Below the pieces are notes generated by a model. That model saw only the letters and a list, made by a program, of their open reading frames with translations. It searched no databases and had not been told where the DNA came from. A stretch of DNA of 36,892 nucleotides from an uncultured Pseudomonadota bacterium (GTDB lineage: Bacteria; Myxococcota_A; Polyangia; HGW-17): contig CALKWH010000011.1 of assembly GCA_938004375.1 (NCBI GenBank), positions 1 through 36,892 on the forward strand. Reading direction: 5' to 3'. Positions 8,228 to 16,937 of this stretch are shown in pieces. Numbering within the stretch: the first letter of the stretch is position 1; each line of letters begins with the position of its first letter. The translations under genes and the position numbers were made by a program.

Positions 8228-9355
8228 TCAACGGAGCTCGAACAGGTAGAGGCGCCCGTTGTTGGCCAGGGTGGCCAGCCAGGGGCCGGTGGTGGCGAAG
8301 CCACCGGAGATCCCGGAGCCCGTGTCGAACTTCTGGTAGAAGAAGCCGTTCTCCGGGTCGAGGGCGACCAGCCCGCCCTCGTCGAACGAGATCAGCAGGC
8401 GGCGGTTGACAATCTCCATCGCGGTGGCGGTGCCGAGCTCGGCGTGCTGGCGCCACAGCAGGCGGCCGTCGAGGGAGACGCAGTGGATGCCCGCCGAGGC
8501 GGACACGAAGTACTGGCGGTCCCGGTGGAGCAGCAGGCGGGTCACGCCCGCGACCGGATAGCGCCACTCCACCTCGCCGGTCTCGGCGGACAGGGCCACC
8601 ACGCCCTTGCGGTAGGAGGCGGCGAACAGGCGATCCTCGAGGACGAGCGGGGTGGCGTCGGCGTCGAGGTAGTTCTCGTCTCCGCCCTGCTCGAGGTCGG
8701 CGGTCCAGTAGATTTCGCCGCGGCGCTGCAGGTCGATGCTCATCAGGCGCCCGTCGGAGAGACCGTAGATCAGGAGGTTGCGGTAGCGGGCCAGTGAGGA
8801 GTGTCCCCGCACGGTGTAGGCCTGCGGCGTCTCGTGCTCCCGGCTCCAGTGCAATTGGCCGGTCTCGAGGGCGACCGCATAGAGCTTGTTGCGGGAGGTC
8901 AGGCCATAGACCACGCCCTCGTGGACGTACAGGGTGCCCAGGAAGGACCCATAACCATGGAACTTCCACAACTGACGCCCGGACTCCCGATCCAGGGCGT
9001 ACAGACCACCGGAGATCGTGCCCACCAGGACCATGGTGTCATGCACCAGGGGCGGCGCTTCGACGGGTTCGTGCAGGGCGACCCGCCACAGGGAGCGTCC
9101 GGTCAGGTCCATGGCCCAGACCTCGCCTCGGGAGGTGCCCGTGACGATCCGGAGCGTCCCCGGACTCCAGGTCGGCGTGCCGAACTGGTCGGGGACGCGG
9201 GCGAACCGGGAGCCGCGGACCATGGTTCGCTCCCACACGGGGACCAGGACCGAGCGGGGGGAGATCTCTCCGCGGCGGCGCTCCATGGCCGAGTGCGAGA
9301 CGCAGCCGGTCCACCAGACCAGGGAGATCAGAAAAAATAGGCCGAGGTTTTTCAT
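8228..9355 (-). CDS. BamB-like PQQ-repeat beta-propeller lipoprotein
   Basis: The 375-residue protein has a signal peptide ending in WWTGC, a probable lipidation cysteine at residue 18. The rest is a series of beta-propeller blades of the PQQ/quinoprotein type, with repeated patterns such as GGLYALDRESGRQLWKF, NKLYAVALETGQLHWS, GVVALSAETGEVEWRY and GGLVALDPENGFFYQKF. This size and architecture match BamB, the outer-membrane assembly factor that sits on the BAM complex facing the periplasm. The gene follows a YfgM-like gene, as bamB does in E. coli (yfgM-bamB-der), which supports the call; der is absent. A generic PQQ-binding-like protein remains possible. The ATG has no strong ribosome site but begins the signal peptide. 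Confidence 0.75.
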   Translation of the reverse strand: MKNLGLFFLISLVWWTGCVSHSAMERRRGEISPRSVLVPVWERTMVRGSRFARVPDQFGTPTWSPGTLRIVTGTSRGEVWAMDLTGRSLWRVALHEPVEAPPLVHDTMVLVGTISGGLYALDRESGRQLWKFHGYGSFLGTLYVHEGVVYGLTSRNKLYAVALETGQLHWSREHETPQAYTVRGHSSLARYRNLLIYGLSDGRLMSIDLQRRGEIYWTADLEQGGDENYLDADATPLVLEDRLFAASYRKGVVALSAETGEVEWRYPVAGVTRLLLHRDRQYFVSASAGIHCVSLDGRLLWRQHAELGTATAMEIVNRRLLISFDEGGLVALDPENGFFYQKFDTGSGISGGFATTGPWLATLANNGRLYLFELR

Positions 9356-9363
9356 GGGCGGAA

Positions 9364-10560
9364 CTATTGCATATCCGCGGCGGGCTGGGAAGGCTTTTCC
9401 TCGGCGGGCGCGGGCGCGGGGGCCGGCGCAGGGGGTTCGGGGACTGGCGCCACGGCGGCGGCCGCAGGAGCGGGGGCCACCGCGTCGGCAGCGGGGGTGG
9501 CATCGGCCGACGGGCTGGCATCGGCCGACGGGGTGGCATCGGCCGACGGCGCGGGGGCCGGTGCGGGGGTCGGTGCGGGGGTCGGCGCGGGAGCCGGCGC
9601 CTCTTCCTTGGCCGCTGCGGATTGGAGATCCAGGCCCAAGTCGAGGAACGCCAGGCGAAGCTTGGCGTAATGGCCGGGGTCGGCGACCGAGGCGCTCTCC
9701 TGGAGCCGGATCAATTGGGCGCGGGCGTTGGAGAGCGCCTGCATGATCTGCAGTTGCTGCTCCGGGTTGTCGTCCTGACGAGGCATGGAGGCCATCATCT
9801 GATACACGCTGATCATTTGCTGGAGCTGGGCCTCCTTCGAGGCGAGCGTACCCGTGGTCTTGCTCTTCACGATCTCGTTGTAGAGGGCGATCGCCTCGGC
9901 CTTCTTGCCCTGCATCTCCAGGATGCGGGCCTGGTGGATCATGGCCTGGCCGGCGGCGCTGCCCTGGGCCAGACCGGCCAACTGGCGGTAGGCCTCCAGC
10001 GCGGCGTCGAGCTTGCCCATTTCCTCATGGACCTGGCCGATGGAATCGTAGACCACTGTCTTGAGGAAGCCCTTCACGCGCTTGGCCTTCTCGAGGTCGG
10101 CGATCGCGGCGTTCAGGTGCGTCTCGCGCTGCTCCTTCATGACCAGCGCCATCTCGAAGGAGACGCGGCCGCGGACCAGGTGGAGCAGCCCGCACACATC
10201 CGAGCCACCGCAGCCCCGCAGACCCTTGGAGTACAACTCATGGGTGGACTGCAGCAGCTCCTGACGATCCTTGACCGGTTTGCGCATGCCCGGCAGGAGC
10301 TCCTCGGGGGCTTCCTCGGAGGCCAGCGGGCGCAGCCAGTTCTGATAGCCCTGCCAAAGGGCGTCGGAGGCGCGCTCGTCGCGGGCATGGCGGTAATACA
10401 CGACCACCGCGATGATCACCGCGACCAGCACGAGGGTGGTGACCCCCATGATGAGGTATTTATAGTAATTTTTGAGCCACTCCCAGACCCGGAGAAAAAA
10501 GAGGGAAATTTCATCGGGCTTGCGGATCTCTTCCTTGGACATTACATGTTTTTTCGCCAC
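9364..10560 (-). CDS. YfgM-like membrane-anchored TPR protein with Pro/Ala-rich tail
   Basis: The product has a short cytoplasmic N-terminus, one membrane helix (about 35-58, YLIMGVTTLVLVAVIIAVVV), TPR-like helical repeats up to about residue 290, and a 90-residue low-complexity tail of proline, alanine and ADATPS repeats. In E. coli YfgM is an inner-membrane protein associated with the SecYEG translocon and periplasmic chaperones. The combination of topology and adjacency to the BamB-like gene (8 bases apart) points to the same module. The GTG at 10560 is chosen because GGGAG lies 8 bases upstream; ATG at 10542 has no ribosome site. The tail is not part of YfgM in E. coli. The length with this start is 398 residues, against 206 in E. 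coli. Confidence 0.65.
   Translation of the reverse strand: MAKKHVMSKEEIRKPDEISLFFLRVWEWLKNYYKYLIMGVTTLVLVAVIIAVVVYYRHARDERASDALWQGYQNWLRPLASEEAPEELLPGMRKPVKDRQELLQSTHELYSKGLRGCGGSDVCGLLHLVRGRVSFEMALVMKEQRETHLNAAIADLEKAKRVKGFLKTVVYDSIGQVHEEMGKLDAALEAYRQLAGLAQGSAAGQAMIHQARILEMQGKKAEAIALYNEIVKSKTTGTLASKEAQLQQMISVYQMMASMPRQDDNPEQQLQIMQALSNARAQLIRLQESASVADPGHYAKLRLAFLDLGLDLQSAAAKEEAPAPAPTPAPTPAPAPAPSADATPSADASPSADATPAADAVAPAPAAAAVAPVPEPPAPAPAPAPAEEKPSQPAADMQ
9494..9547 (-). repeat. Three tandem 18-base repeats in the YfgM-like tail
   Basis: Three consecutive copies of GGGGTGGCATCGGCCGAC (the middle one with one change) encode ADATPS/ADASPS/ADATPS units in the proline/alanine-rich tail. Copy number could vary between strains. 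Confidence 0.85.
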
Positions 10561-10674
10561 GTTCACAACTCCCGTCGAGAAACCCCGGTCCATCCCGGAA
10601 ACACCCGCCACTCCTGCAAAAAGACGCTTTGCTCCGGAGGACGAGGGACGGCCGGGAAGACCGTACAGGCGCGC

Positions 10675-10703
10675 AAACTAACAGAACACCGGCGATTAAT
10701 CAA
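10675..10703 (-). promoter_or_regulatory. Weak candidate promoter for the YfgM-BamB-MopE genes
   Basis: Reading leftward there is TTGATT at 10703-10698, a 17-base spacer and TAGTTT at 10680-10675. The -10 match is poor. It lies in the 235-base gap (10561-10795) between divergent genes, and I saw no better candidate there for this direction. Confidence 0.3.
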
Positions 10704-10770
10704 CTAGGGAGTTTCCCGGAAAAATCAGGGTTCCCCTTTTCCGGCAGTTCAGTTAGCATCCGCATCCATG

Positions 10771-10787
10771 GCGGGTCCGAAACCCGC
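10771..10787 (+). other. Small hairpin just before the PgpH-like ribosome site
   Basis: GCGGGT (10771-10776) and ACCCGC (10782-10787) form a perfect 6-base stem with loop CCGAA, ending directly against the GGAGG ribosome site at 10788-10792. It could affect translation start; this is inference. No other structure was recognised in 10561-10795. Confidence 0.4.
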
Positions 10788-10795
10788 GGAGGTTC

Positions 10796-13282
10796 ATGAG
10801 CAACCGGAATTCCCTCAAGCTGGTGCCCCGCGCCAGCGGAGGCACCCAGGAAACCCCCACCCTGCCCCTTCCACCCGAGGAGCGCCAGGGACGAGGCACC
10901 CTGCTGGCGACCTTCCTCCTGTTCAATCTCCTGGTCACGTTCTTGGTGGTGTCCGACGACGACCTGTTCCCGCCCCGGCTCACCACCCGCGACCTCGGCA
11001 AGGTCACCCCCCATTCGTTGATCAGCCGGCGCACCTTCATGTTCACCCCGGACCGGGAGCTCCTGGACAAACTGGCCGACGAGGCCGCCGCCCGCGTGCT
11101 GCCCGTCTACAGCGTCCGCCGGAACCCCTGGCTGGATCTGTGGAAGACGCACATCACCTACGCCTTCCGGGCCGTCGAGGACGACGTCTTCGACAATGCC
11201 GACGAGGCGGCTCTCAACCGGTTCAACGAACTGGCCCGCATCGACCTCGACACGACCGTCTTCCGCACGATGAAGGACATCGGCTTCACCCAGTTCAAGG
11301 GTGGGCTCCTGGCGCTCTTCACCAACGTGCTCAAGGACCGCCTGCTGGTCCTGGACGCCGCCCAGTTTTTCAAGAATCATCCCGAGGGTATCGAGGTTCT
11401 CGTGGAGCCGCGCGAGAACGACAGTTTCAGCCTGCCCACGACGGTGCGGGTCACCCCCGAGTTCAAGGACCTGCTGGATCTGCGGCAACTGACCGCCCTG
11501 TTCCAGTCCGAGCTCGAGACCCGCTTCGCCCTGAACGACAAGGACAATTTCCACGAGGAGGGCCGACGTGCCCTGCTCAAGGTCGCCATATCCCTGATTC
11601 AGGCCCATCTGCTCTCCCGCGACCTAGTCGGCGCCCTGCGGCTGGTGGAGCGGCCGGACCTGACGGCGGAGCGCGTCCGGGAGGCCCGTCAGCAGGTCGT
11701 CCGCCGGCCTCAGTTGATACACAAAGGAGACATCCTGGCGCCGGCCGGCTCCCGGATCACCCTGGAGACCGTGAAAATCTACAACAAGATGTTGCCCCGC
11801 CTGGGCGGTCGCCTGCTCGGACTGGTGGGCACCTTCATCCTCATCAGCCTGTTTTTCGCCGTGACGATCTGGTTCTCCACGCTCAAGTTCGGCGGCGCCC
11901 GGGGCCGGACCCCGGATTTCTACATCTGCGGCGGGCTCTTCCTCTTCTTCCTCCTGCTGGTGCGCGTGGGCTGGGCGCTCACCCAGGGCGTGGTACGCCA
12001 GCCCGACCCCATCCTGTTCCCCGCGCTGTTCCCGGCCGCCGGCGCCGCTCTCCTCGTGCGCATCCTCATCGGCACCCGCCTGGCCGTGTTCTTCGCCGTG
12101 GCCATGAGCTTCGTCGCGACCTGGACCATGGGCGCCCCGGTGCAGGTCTCCCTGTATTACTTCATCACCGGGCTGGCCGCCGCCGGGGTCGTCAACCGCG
12201 TGGAGCACCGCAACGTGCTGTGGAAGTCCGGGGGCGTGATCGCCCTTTCCGGCCTGGGGCTGGTGTTGACCTACCGGCTCGTCGGGGGAGGCCTGTTCGA
12301 GACCGAGACGCTGCATCTGGCGCTCCTGGCCATGGTGGGCGGCCTGATCCTCTCGGTCATGCTGTCCGGCCTGCTGCCGGTGGTCGAGTATCTCGGCGGT
12401 TACGTCACGGACATCAAGCTCCTCGAACTCGCCAACACCGAGCACCCCCTGCTCCAGGAGCTGCGCGAGAAGGCCATCGGCACCTTCCAGCACTCCCAGC
12501 AGGTCGCCGAACTGGCCTTCGCCGCGGCCAAGAAGGTGGGCGCCAACCCCCTGCTCGTGAAGGTCGCCGCGCTCTACCATGACGTGGGCAAGACCCGCCA
12601 GCCGAAGTATTACATCGAGAACCAGTCCGGCGAGAAGAACCCCCACGACGAACTGAAGCCCTCCATGAGCGCCCTGATCATCAAGGGTCACGTCAAGGAG
12701 ACCCGCGACATCCTCGAGAAGGCCGGCATCCCCGGCAAGGTCATCGCGGTGGCGGCCTCCCACCACGGCAGCACGCTGATCGAGTACTTCTACCGGCGCG
12801 CCCAGGGACTGGCCGCGCCCGGCGAGGAGGTCTCCGAGGAGGTCTACCGGTACGCGGGGCCCGTGCCCCAGACACGCGAAGCCGGCATCCTGATGCTCGC
12901 CGACGCCGTGGAGGCGGCCGTGCGCGCCCGGGTCAAGTCGGCCGCCCTGACTCAGTCCAAGGACCCCAAGGATCAGAAAAAGTTCGACATGAACACGATC
13001 AAGGAGACCGTGCAGTCGATCATCAACGCCAAGTTCACCGACGGGCAGCTCGACGCCTGCGAGTTGACGCTGCGCGACATGCGCACCATCGCCGACTCCT
13101 TCATCAGCACGCTCGGCAGCATCCACCACGAGCGGGTGTCCTACGCGCTCGCGGTGCCGGAGAAACCCAATGTCACTCGCCGTAGCTCATCGTCCTTCGC
13201 GGTTGTCCAGGAGACCCAGGATCACGACGGTAAAAAGGATAGCCAACCACCTCCTGCGACACCTCGGCTTGGAAAGAAGTGA
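10796..13282 (+). CDS. 7TM-HD family cyclic-dinucleotide phosphodiesterase, PgpH-like
   Basis: The 828-residue protein has a membrane helix at 34-52, a large extracytoplasmic 7TMR-HDED sensor domain (about 55-330), a block of membrane helices (about 340-535) and a cytoplasmic HD domain. The HD domain shows GTFQHSQQVAELAF (H566), YHDVGKT (H595, D596), AASHHG and LADAVEAAVR. In Listeria PgpH this domain hydrolyses c-di-AMP. Whether this organism makes c-di-AMP cannot be seen from the window, so the substrate is inferred from the family. A pgpH-ybeY pair is a common arrangement. The ATG has GGAGG only 3 bases upstream, rather close, but the encoded N-terminus fits. The last 37 codons overlap ybeY and encode a serine/lysine-rich tail unlikely to be folded. 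Confidence 0.9.
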   Translation: MSNRNSLKLVPRASGGTQETPTLPLPPEERQGRGTLLATFLLFNLLVTFLVVSDDDLFPPRLTTRDLGKVTPHSLISRRTFMFTPDRELLDKLADEAAARVLPVYSVRRNPWLDLWKTHITYAFRAVEDDVFDNADEAALNRFNELARIDLDTTVFRTMKDIGFTQFKGGLLALFTNVLKDRLLVLDAAQFFKNHPEGIEVLVEPRENDSFSLPTTVRVTPEFKDLLDLRQLTALFQSELETRFALNDKDNFHEEGRRALLKVAISLIQAHLLSRDLVGALRLVERPDLTAERVREARQQVVRRPQLIHKGDILAPAGSRITLETVKIYNKMLPRLGGRLLGLVGTFILISLFFAVTIWFSTLKFGGARGRTPDFYICGGLFLFFLLLVRVGWALTQGVVRQPDPILFPALFPAAGAALLVRILIGTRLAVFFAVAMSFVATWTMGAPVQVSLYYFITGLAAAGVVNRVEHRNVLWKSGGVIALSGLGLVLTYRLVGGGLFETETLHLALLAMVGGLILSVMLSGLLPVVEYLGGYVTDIKLLELANTEHPLLQELREKAIGTFQHSQQVAELAFAAAKKVGANPLLVKVAALYHDVGKTRQPKYYIENQSGEKNPHDELKPSMSALIIKGHVKETRDILEKAGIPGKVIAVAASHHGSTLIEYFYRRAQGLAAPGEEVSEEVYRYAGPVPQTREAGILMLADAVEAAVRARVKSAALTQSKDPKDQKKFDMNTIKETVQSIINAKFTDGQLDACELTLRDMRTIADSFISTLGSIHHERVSYALAVPEKPNVTRRSSSSFAVVQETQDHDGKKDSQPPPATPRLGKK

Positions 13283-13643
13283 GCTCTCCCTCGTCCTGTG
13301 CGACAACGCGTTCATTCATGAATTGAACCTCCAGTGGCGCGGAAAGGACCGTCCCACCGACGTGCTCTCCTTCTCCGGCGCCGAGCCCGCCGCCATCGAG
13401 CGGCACCGCCGGGACCCGGAAGCGAACCCCCTGGTCCTGGGAGATATCGTGATCTCCCTGGACGTGGTGCACGAGCGGGTGGGTGATGATGGCGAAATAC
13501 AAGAAATCATCCGGCTCCTGATCCATGGCCTCGTCCACCTTATGGGCAGTGATCATGTAAATGACGCCGACGCGGCGCGCATGGAGGCCGTCGAAGAGGA
13601 ACTCGCGGGGGTGGTCGCCACCCATTTTCATTTGAATACTTGA
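13170..13643 (+). CDS. ybeY: Endoribonuclease YbeY
   Basis: YbeY is a zinc-dependent endoribonuclease that acts in 16S rRNA 3'-end maturation and 70S quality control. The 157-residue product shows CDNAFIHELNLQWRGKDRPTDVLSF and the metal-binding histidines of LIHGLVHLMGSDH. The usual motif is HGxLHLxGYDH, so all three histidines are present. The start at 13170 overlaps the preceding gene by 113 bases in another frame. It is kept because the family-typical N-terminal helix (VKRIANHLLRHLGLERSEL) already lies inside the overlap and there is no later ATG before it; a TTG at 13203 is the only other option seen. Confidence 0.93.
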   Translation: MSLAVAHRPSRLSRRPRITTVKRIANHLLRHLGLERSELSLVLCDNAFIHELNLQWRGKDRPTDVLSFSGAEPAAIERHRRDPEANPLVLGDIVISLDVVHERVGDDGEIQEIIRLLIHGLVHLMGSDHVNDADAARMEAVEEELAGVVATHFHLNT

Positions 13644-13668
13644 TCAACCGACCAATTACTGGTATTTT
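13640..13668 (+). promoter_or_regulatory. Candidate promoter for the DUF4398-OmpA operon
   Basis: TTGATC at 13640-13645, a 17-base spacer and TATTTT at 13663-13668 give 4/6 matches at each hexamer. It overlaps the ybeY stop. The leader before the ATG at 13729 would be about 54 bases and contains CCCATG/CATGGG arms (13687-13692, 13714-13719). Confidence 0.4.
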
Positions 13669-13728
13669 CTTGGCGATTTTCTTCGGCCCATGGAAGTGTT
13701 CCTCCTTTTCGGGCATGGGTGACTCGGT

Positions 13729-14160
13729 ATGCTGAACAAGCTTGGTTTCGCAATTTGGATCACCGTCATCGGATGGACGGCCGCCTGCGGCCCGGTCGAA
13801 TACATGGGTCAGGTGGGAATCAAGACCGGCAAGGAGTTCGCCGCCGCCAGTGAGGTGAAGTCCGAGAAGCACGCCCCTTACGAGTATTGGAGCGCCCGGT
13901 GCTACCTCGAGCGCGCCCGGGAGAAGGCTGGCTACGGCGACTATCAGGACGCGGTGCGTTATGGACGTAAGTCTGAAAAAATGAGCGCCGAGGCCCAAAA
14001 ACTGATCAAGGCCGGCCAGCTCCACGAGAACCCCAACGAACCCGCCCCCGAGGTCCGGGAAGACGGGAAAGTCGGGAACGAAGACGCCCCGAAGGACGGG
14101 AAAAAGCCCATTGTGGTGCTCGACGGCGCCAAGAACGGCGGCGAAGGGGAGGACCAGTGA
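13729..14160 (+). CDS. DUF4398-type small lipoprotein
   Basis: The 143-residue product has a signal peptide ending in TAACGPV, so cysteine 20 is probably lipidated. The mature part has the alanine-rich helical pattern of DUF4398 proteins: HAPYEYWSARCYLERAREKAGYGDYQDAVRYG. A charged, disordered tail of about 45 residues follows. The role of the family is not established; members often sit beside OmpA-domain lipoproteins, as here. The stop overlaps the next gene start in TGATG, so translation is probably coupled. Confidence 0.75.
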   Translation: MLNKLGFAIWITVIGWTAACGPVEYMGQVGIKTGKEFAAASEVKSEKHAPYEYWSARCYLERAREKAGYGDYQDAVRYGRKSEKMSAEAQKLIKAGQLHENPNEPAPEVREDGKVGNEDAPKDGKKPIVVLDGAKNGGEGEDQ

Positions 14161-15404
14161 TGCGACACCTCCGTCTCCTTCTCCTTTTCGGGCTGGCCTG
14201 GACGCTCGCCGCCTGTCATGGCACCCAACTCGAGGGCAAGGCCACCGTGGTCTCCAAGCTCCTGCGCACGGCACGGGACAACGGGGCCTACCGCTGCGCC
14301 CCCAAGGAGTTGGCGATCGCCACCACCCATTACGAGTTCAGCCGCGACGAGATGTCCCAGGGCAAGTATTACGACGCCCAGCGACTGCTCGACATCGCCG
14401 ACCGCAACGCCCGCCTGGCCATCGAGAAGAGCCCGCCCGAGAAGTGCGCCAAGCGGCTGGTCGTGGACGTGAAGAAGCCGGTCAAGCTCGCCGTGAAGGT
14501 GCTCGACCGTGACGGGGACGGCATCTACGACTCCGAGGACGCCTGCCCGGACGATCCCGAGGACAAGGACGGCTTCGAGGACACCGACGGCTGCCCCGAG
14601 CCCGACAACGACAAGGACGGCCTGTGCGACGCCTGGGTGACGGACCAGAACGCCCTCGGGAAGTACAAGGCCGTCTGCCGATCCAAGGATCAGTGCCCGG
14701 GCCAGGACAAGGACAAGGAGAACGCCTTCCGCGACGTCGCCGAGGACCACGACCAGTTCGAGGACGAGGACGGCTGCCCCGACTTCGACAACGACAAGGA
14801 CGGCCTGTTCGACAAGGTCGACAAGTGCCCGGACGACCCCGAGGACGTGGACGGCTTCGAGGACGACGATGGCTGCCCCGAGCCCGACAACGACAAGGAC
14901 AAGATCTGTGATCCGTGGGTCACCGAGAAGGGCCAACTGGACCGCCACGCCGACCTGTGCAAGGGCGTGGACAAGTGCCCGAACGAGCCCGAGACCTACA
15001 ACGGCAACGAGGACGAGGATGGCTGCCCTGACGAACTGAAACTCATCCGGGTGACCGTCCAGAAGATCGAATTGCTTGAGAAGATCTTCTTCGACTACAA
15101 CAAGGCCACCATCAAGCCGGAGAGCTTCCCCCTTCTCAACGAAGTAGCCAAGGTCCTCAAGTCGCGCCCGTCGATGACGGTCCGCATCGAGGGTCACACC
15201 GACGACCGAGGCGGCGCCACGTACAACATGAAACTCAGCCGGGAGCGGGCCCGTTCGGTGCGTAATTATTTAATTAAAGCTGGTATTGATCCTTCCCGCA
15301 TGGTGGCCGAGGGCTTCGGCCTGACCCGGCCGCTGGTGCCCAACACCAGCGACACCAATCGGGACAAGAACCGCCGGGTCGAATTCGTCATCACCAACCA
15401 ATAG
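14160..15404 (+). CDS. OmpA-family lipoprotein with thrombospondin-3 calcium repeats
   Basis: The 414-residue product has a good lipobox (LAAC, cysteine about 19) and a helical DUF4398-like segment to about residue 100. An aspartate-rich region with thrombospondin type 3 repeats (for example DRDGDGIYDSEDACPDDP, DNDKDGLFDKVDKCPDDP) runs to about 290, and a C-terminal OmpA domain follows. The OmpA domain contains IFFDYNKATIKPES, EGHTDDRGGATYNMKLSRERA and NRRVEF, the peptidoglycan-binding pattern. It should tether the outer membrane to the cell wall; the repeats are expected to bind calcium and stiffen the stalk. ATG at 14160 has GGAGG 7 bases upstream; an in-frame GTG one codon earlier is less well spaced. 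Confidence 0.9.
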   Translation: MRHLRLLLLFGLAWTLAACHGTQLEGKATVVSKLLRTARDNGAYRCAPKELAIATTHYEFSRDEMSQGKYYDAQRLLDIADRNARLAIEKSPPEKCAKRLVVDVKKPVKLAVKVLDRDGDGIYDSEDACPDDPEDKDGFEDTDGCPEPDNDKDGLCDAWVTDQNALGKYKAVCRSKDQCPGQDKDKENAFRDVAEDHDQFEDEDGCPDFDNDKDGLFDKVDKCPDDPEDVDGFEDDDGCPEPDNDKDKICDPWVTEKGQLDRHADLCKGVDKCPNEPETYNGNEDEDGCPDELKLIRVTVQKIELLEKIFFDYNKATIKPESFPLLNEVAKVLKSRPSMTVRIEGHTDDRGGATYNMKLSRERARSVRNYLIKAGIDPSRMVAEGFGLTRPLVPNTSDTNRDKNRRVEFVITNQ

Positions 15405-15413
15405 GATGGAATC

Positions 15414-16934
15414 ATGAAGATTTTGAAATCCTTTCTCCTCTCCCTCGCGTTCCTCGTTCCCCTCACCGCCTCCCCCGCGGCGCAGGCCGACGACTGCAAG
15501 CCCGACGTCATGACACGGCTCAAGCGCATGCACAAATCGGCCATGGAGGACCTGGACCAGATGGAGTTCGCCTCCGCCAAGAAGACCCTCGAGGACGCCA
15601 TCTCCATGGCCCGCCGCGAACTGTGCGACGAGACCCTGGAGTATGCGAACATCCTCGTGGACCTGGGCATCATGTACGTCACCGACCCCGACAGCCCGGA
15701 CGAGAGCCGGGGCCGCCTGCGCTTCAAGGCCGCGGTCAAGGTGAACCCCTGCGCCAAGGTCAACCCCGACCTGGCCAACCCCAAGTTGGTGAAGATGCTG
15801 GACGAGGAGCGCTCCAAGGCCGGGGTCACCTGCAAGGACGGCGCGACGCCCAAGGATCCCGGTCCCAAGGATCCCGGTCCCAAGGATCCCGGTCCCAAGG
15901 ATCCCGGCCCCAAGGATCCCGGTCCCGCCGTCGAGGAGGACACCGGCCCCGAGCCCCAGCGCATCGAGCACGAGGTGCCCGACGAGGCCCCCGCGCTGAC
16001 CGCCCTCACTCTCAAGTGCCGCTCCCCCAAGGCCGGCGGCGTGAAGAAGGTCGTCGTCTACTACCGCAAGGACGGCGAGACCGACTACACCGCGGCCGAG
16101 ATGGAGAACTTCTCCGGCTTCTCCTGGAAGGCCACCATCCCCCGGGAGCACGTCAAGGGCACGGTCTTCCAGTATTACATCGCCGCCTTGGGCGAAGGCG
16201 GCAAGCCGGTCATGGCCAACGGCAACAGCGGCGCGCCGAACATCATCTCCCTGACCAAGCCCGCGGGGACCACCCCCTCCGACGAGGAGTGCGATCCCCT
16301 GAACCCCGACTCCTGCAAAAAGAAGAACGGCGACGGCCCCGGTCCGGGACCCGGCCCCAAGACCCCGGGCGACATCAAGTGGCACCTGAACCTCGGCGGT
16401 CGCTGGGGCGTGGGCTACCTCTCCACCTCCATGTGCTCCTTCATGGCGAAGCCGGGCAACCCGAGCATCTGCGACAACAAGGGCGTGCACATCCAGACTC
16501 CGGGCTTCGCCTTCGGTGAGCTCGGCGGCGAGCTCGGCCTGCACTATTTCGTGACCGACACGCTCTCCCTGGGTCTGGACGCCAAGGCCGGCTTCGTGCA
16601 GACCGACTACGCCGAGGACGGTTCCCCCTACGGCGTCGGCTTCTCCGGCCTGGGCAAGGCGCGCTGGTTCCCCACCGGCCGTAAAGAGTTGTTCCGCCCC
16701 TACCTCGGCGGCGTGCTCGGCGGCGGCCTCATGTGGCACGCGTGGCAGGTCGATGAGATGAACGGCAAGACCGACATCTTCCAGCACGGCTACGTCATGG
16801 CGGGCGCGACCTTCGGCTTCCAGGTCGGGTCCCCCTCGGCGGCTTTCTACGTCAACGTCGACGCCATCGGCATCTTCCCGCTCCAATCCACCTTCCACCT
16901 CGATTTCAGCGCCGGCCTCGTCCTGGCGTTCTGA
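15414..16934 (+). CDS. Exported protein: helical N-terminus, PKDPG repeats, C-terminal outer-membrane-barrel-like domain
   Basis: The 506-residue product has a signal peptide cleaved around PAAQA-DD. Residues about 28-145 look helical and TPR-like with an ETLEYANILVDLGIMYV segment. Five PKDPG units follow, then a beta-rich segment with VVVYYRKDGETDYTAAEM, resembling an Ig-like module. A glycine- and aromatic-rich C-terminal part (about 320-506) ends in phenylalanine, as outer-membrane beta-barrels do. I do not recognise a named family. It lies 9 bases after the OmpA lipoprotein with GGATGGA in front, so it is in the same operon and probably works in the same envelope structure. It ends 3 bases from the convergent rdgB stop. 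Confidence 0.7.
   Translation: MKILKSFLLSLAFLVPLTASPAAQADDCKPDVMTRLKRMHKSAMEDLDQMEFASAKKTLEDAISMARRELCDETLEYANILVDLGIMYVTDPDSPDESRGRLRFKAAVKVNPCAKVNPDLANPKLVKMLDEERSKAGVTCKDGATPKDPGPKDPGPKDPGPKDPGPKDPGPAVEEDTGPEPQRIEHEVPDEAPALTALTLKCRSPKAGGVKKVVVYYRKDGETDYTAAEMENFSGFSWKATIPREHVKGTVFQYYIAALGEGGKPVMANGNSGAPNIISLTKPAGTTPSDEECDPLNPDSCKKKNGDGPGPGPGPKTPGDIKWHLNLGGRWGVGYLSTSMCSFMAKPGNPSICDNKGVHIQTPGFAFGELGGELGLHYFVTDTLSLGLDAKAGFVQTDYAEDGSPYGVGFSGLGKARWFPTGRKELFRPYLGGVLGGGLMWHAWQVDEMNGKTDIFQHGYVMAGATFGFQVGSPSAAFYVNVDAIGIFPLQSTFHLDFSAGLVLAF
15849..15923 (+). repeat. Five tandem 15-base repeats encoding PKDPG
   Basis: Five copies of CCCAAGGATCCCGGT, one with a silent third-position change (GGC for GGT), encode a proline-rich spacer between the helical and beta-rich parts. 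The near identity at DNA level suggests recent slippage expansion. Confidence 0.95.
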
Positions 16935-16937
16935 CGT

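Noticed and set aside
10741..10795. Riboswitch upstream of the PgpH-like gene
   Set aside because: Only one 6-base hairpin was found; no known aptamer core could be recognised.
15849..15923. Tandem 15-base repeats as a CRISPR or mobile element
   Set aside because: The units are contiguous without spacers and encode an in-frame PKDPG linker.
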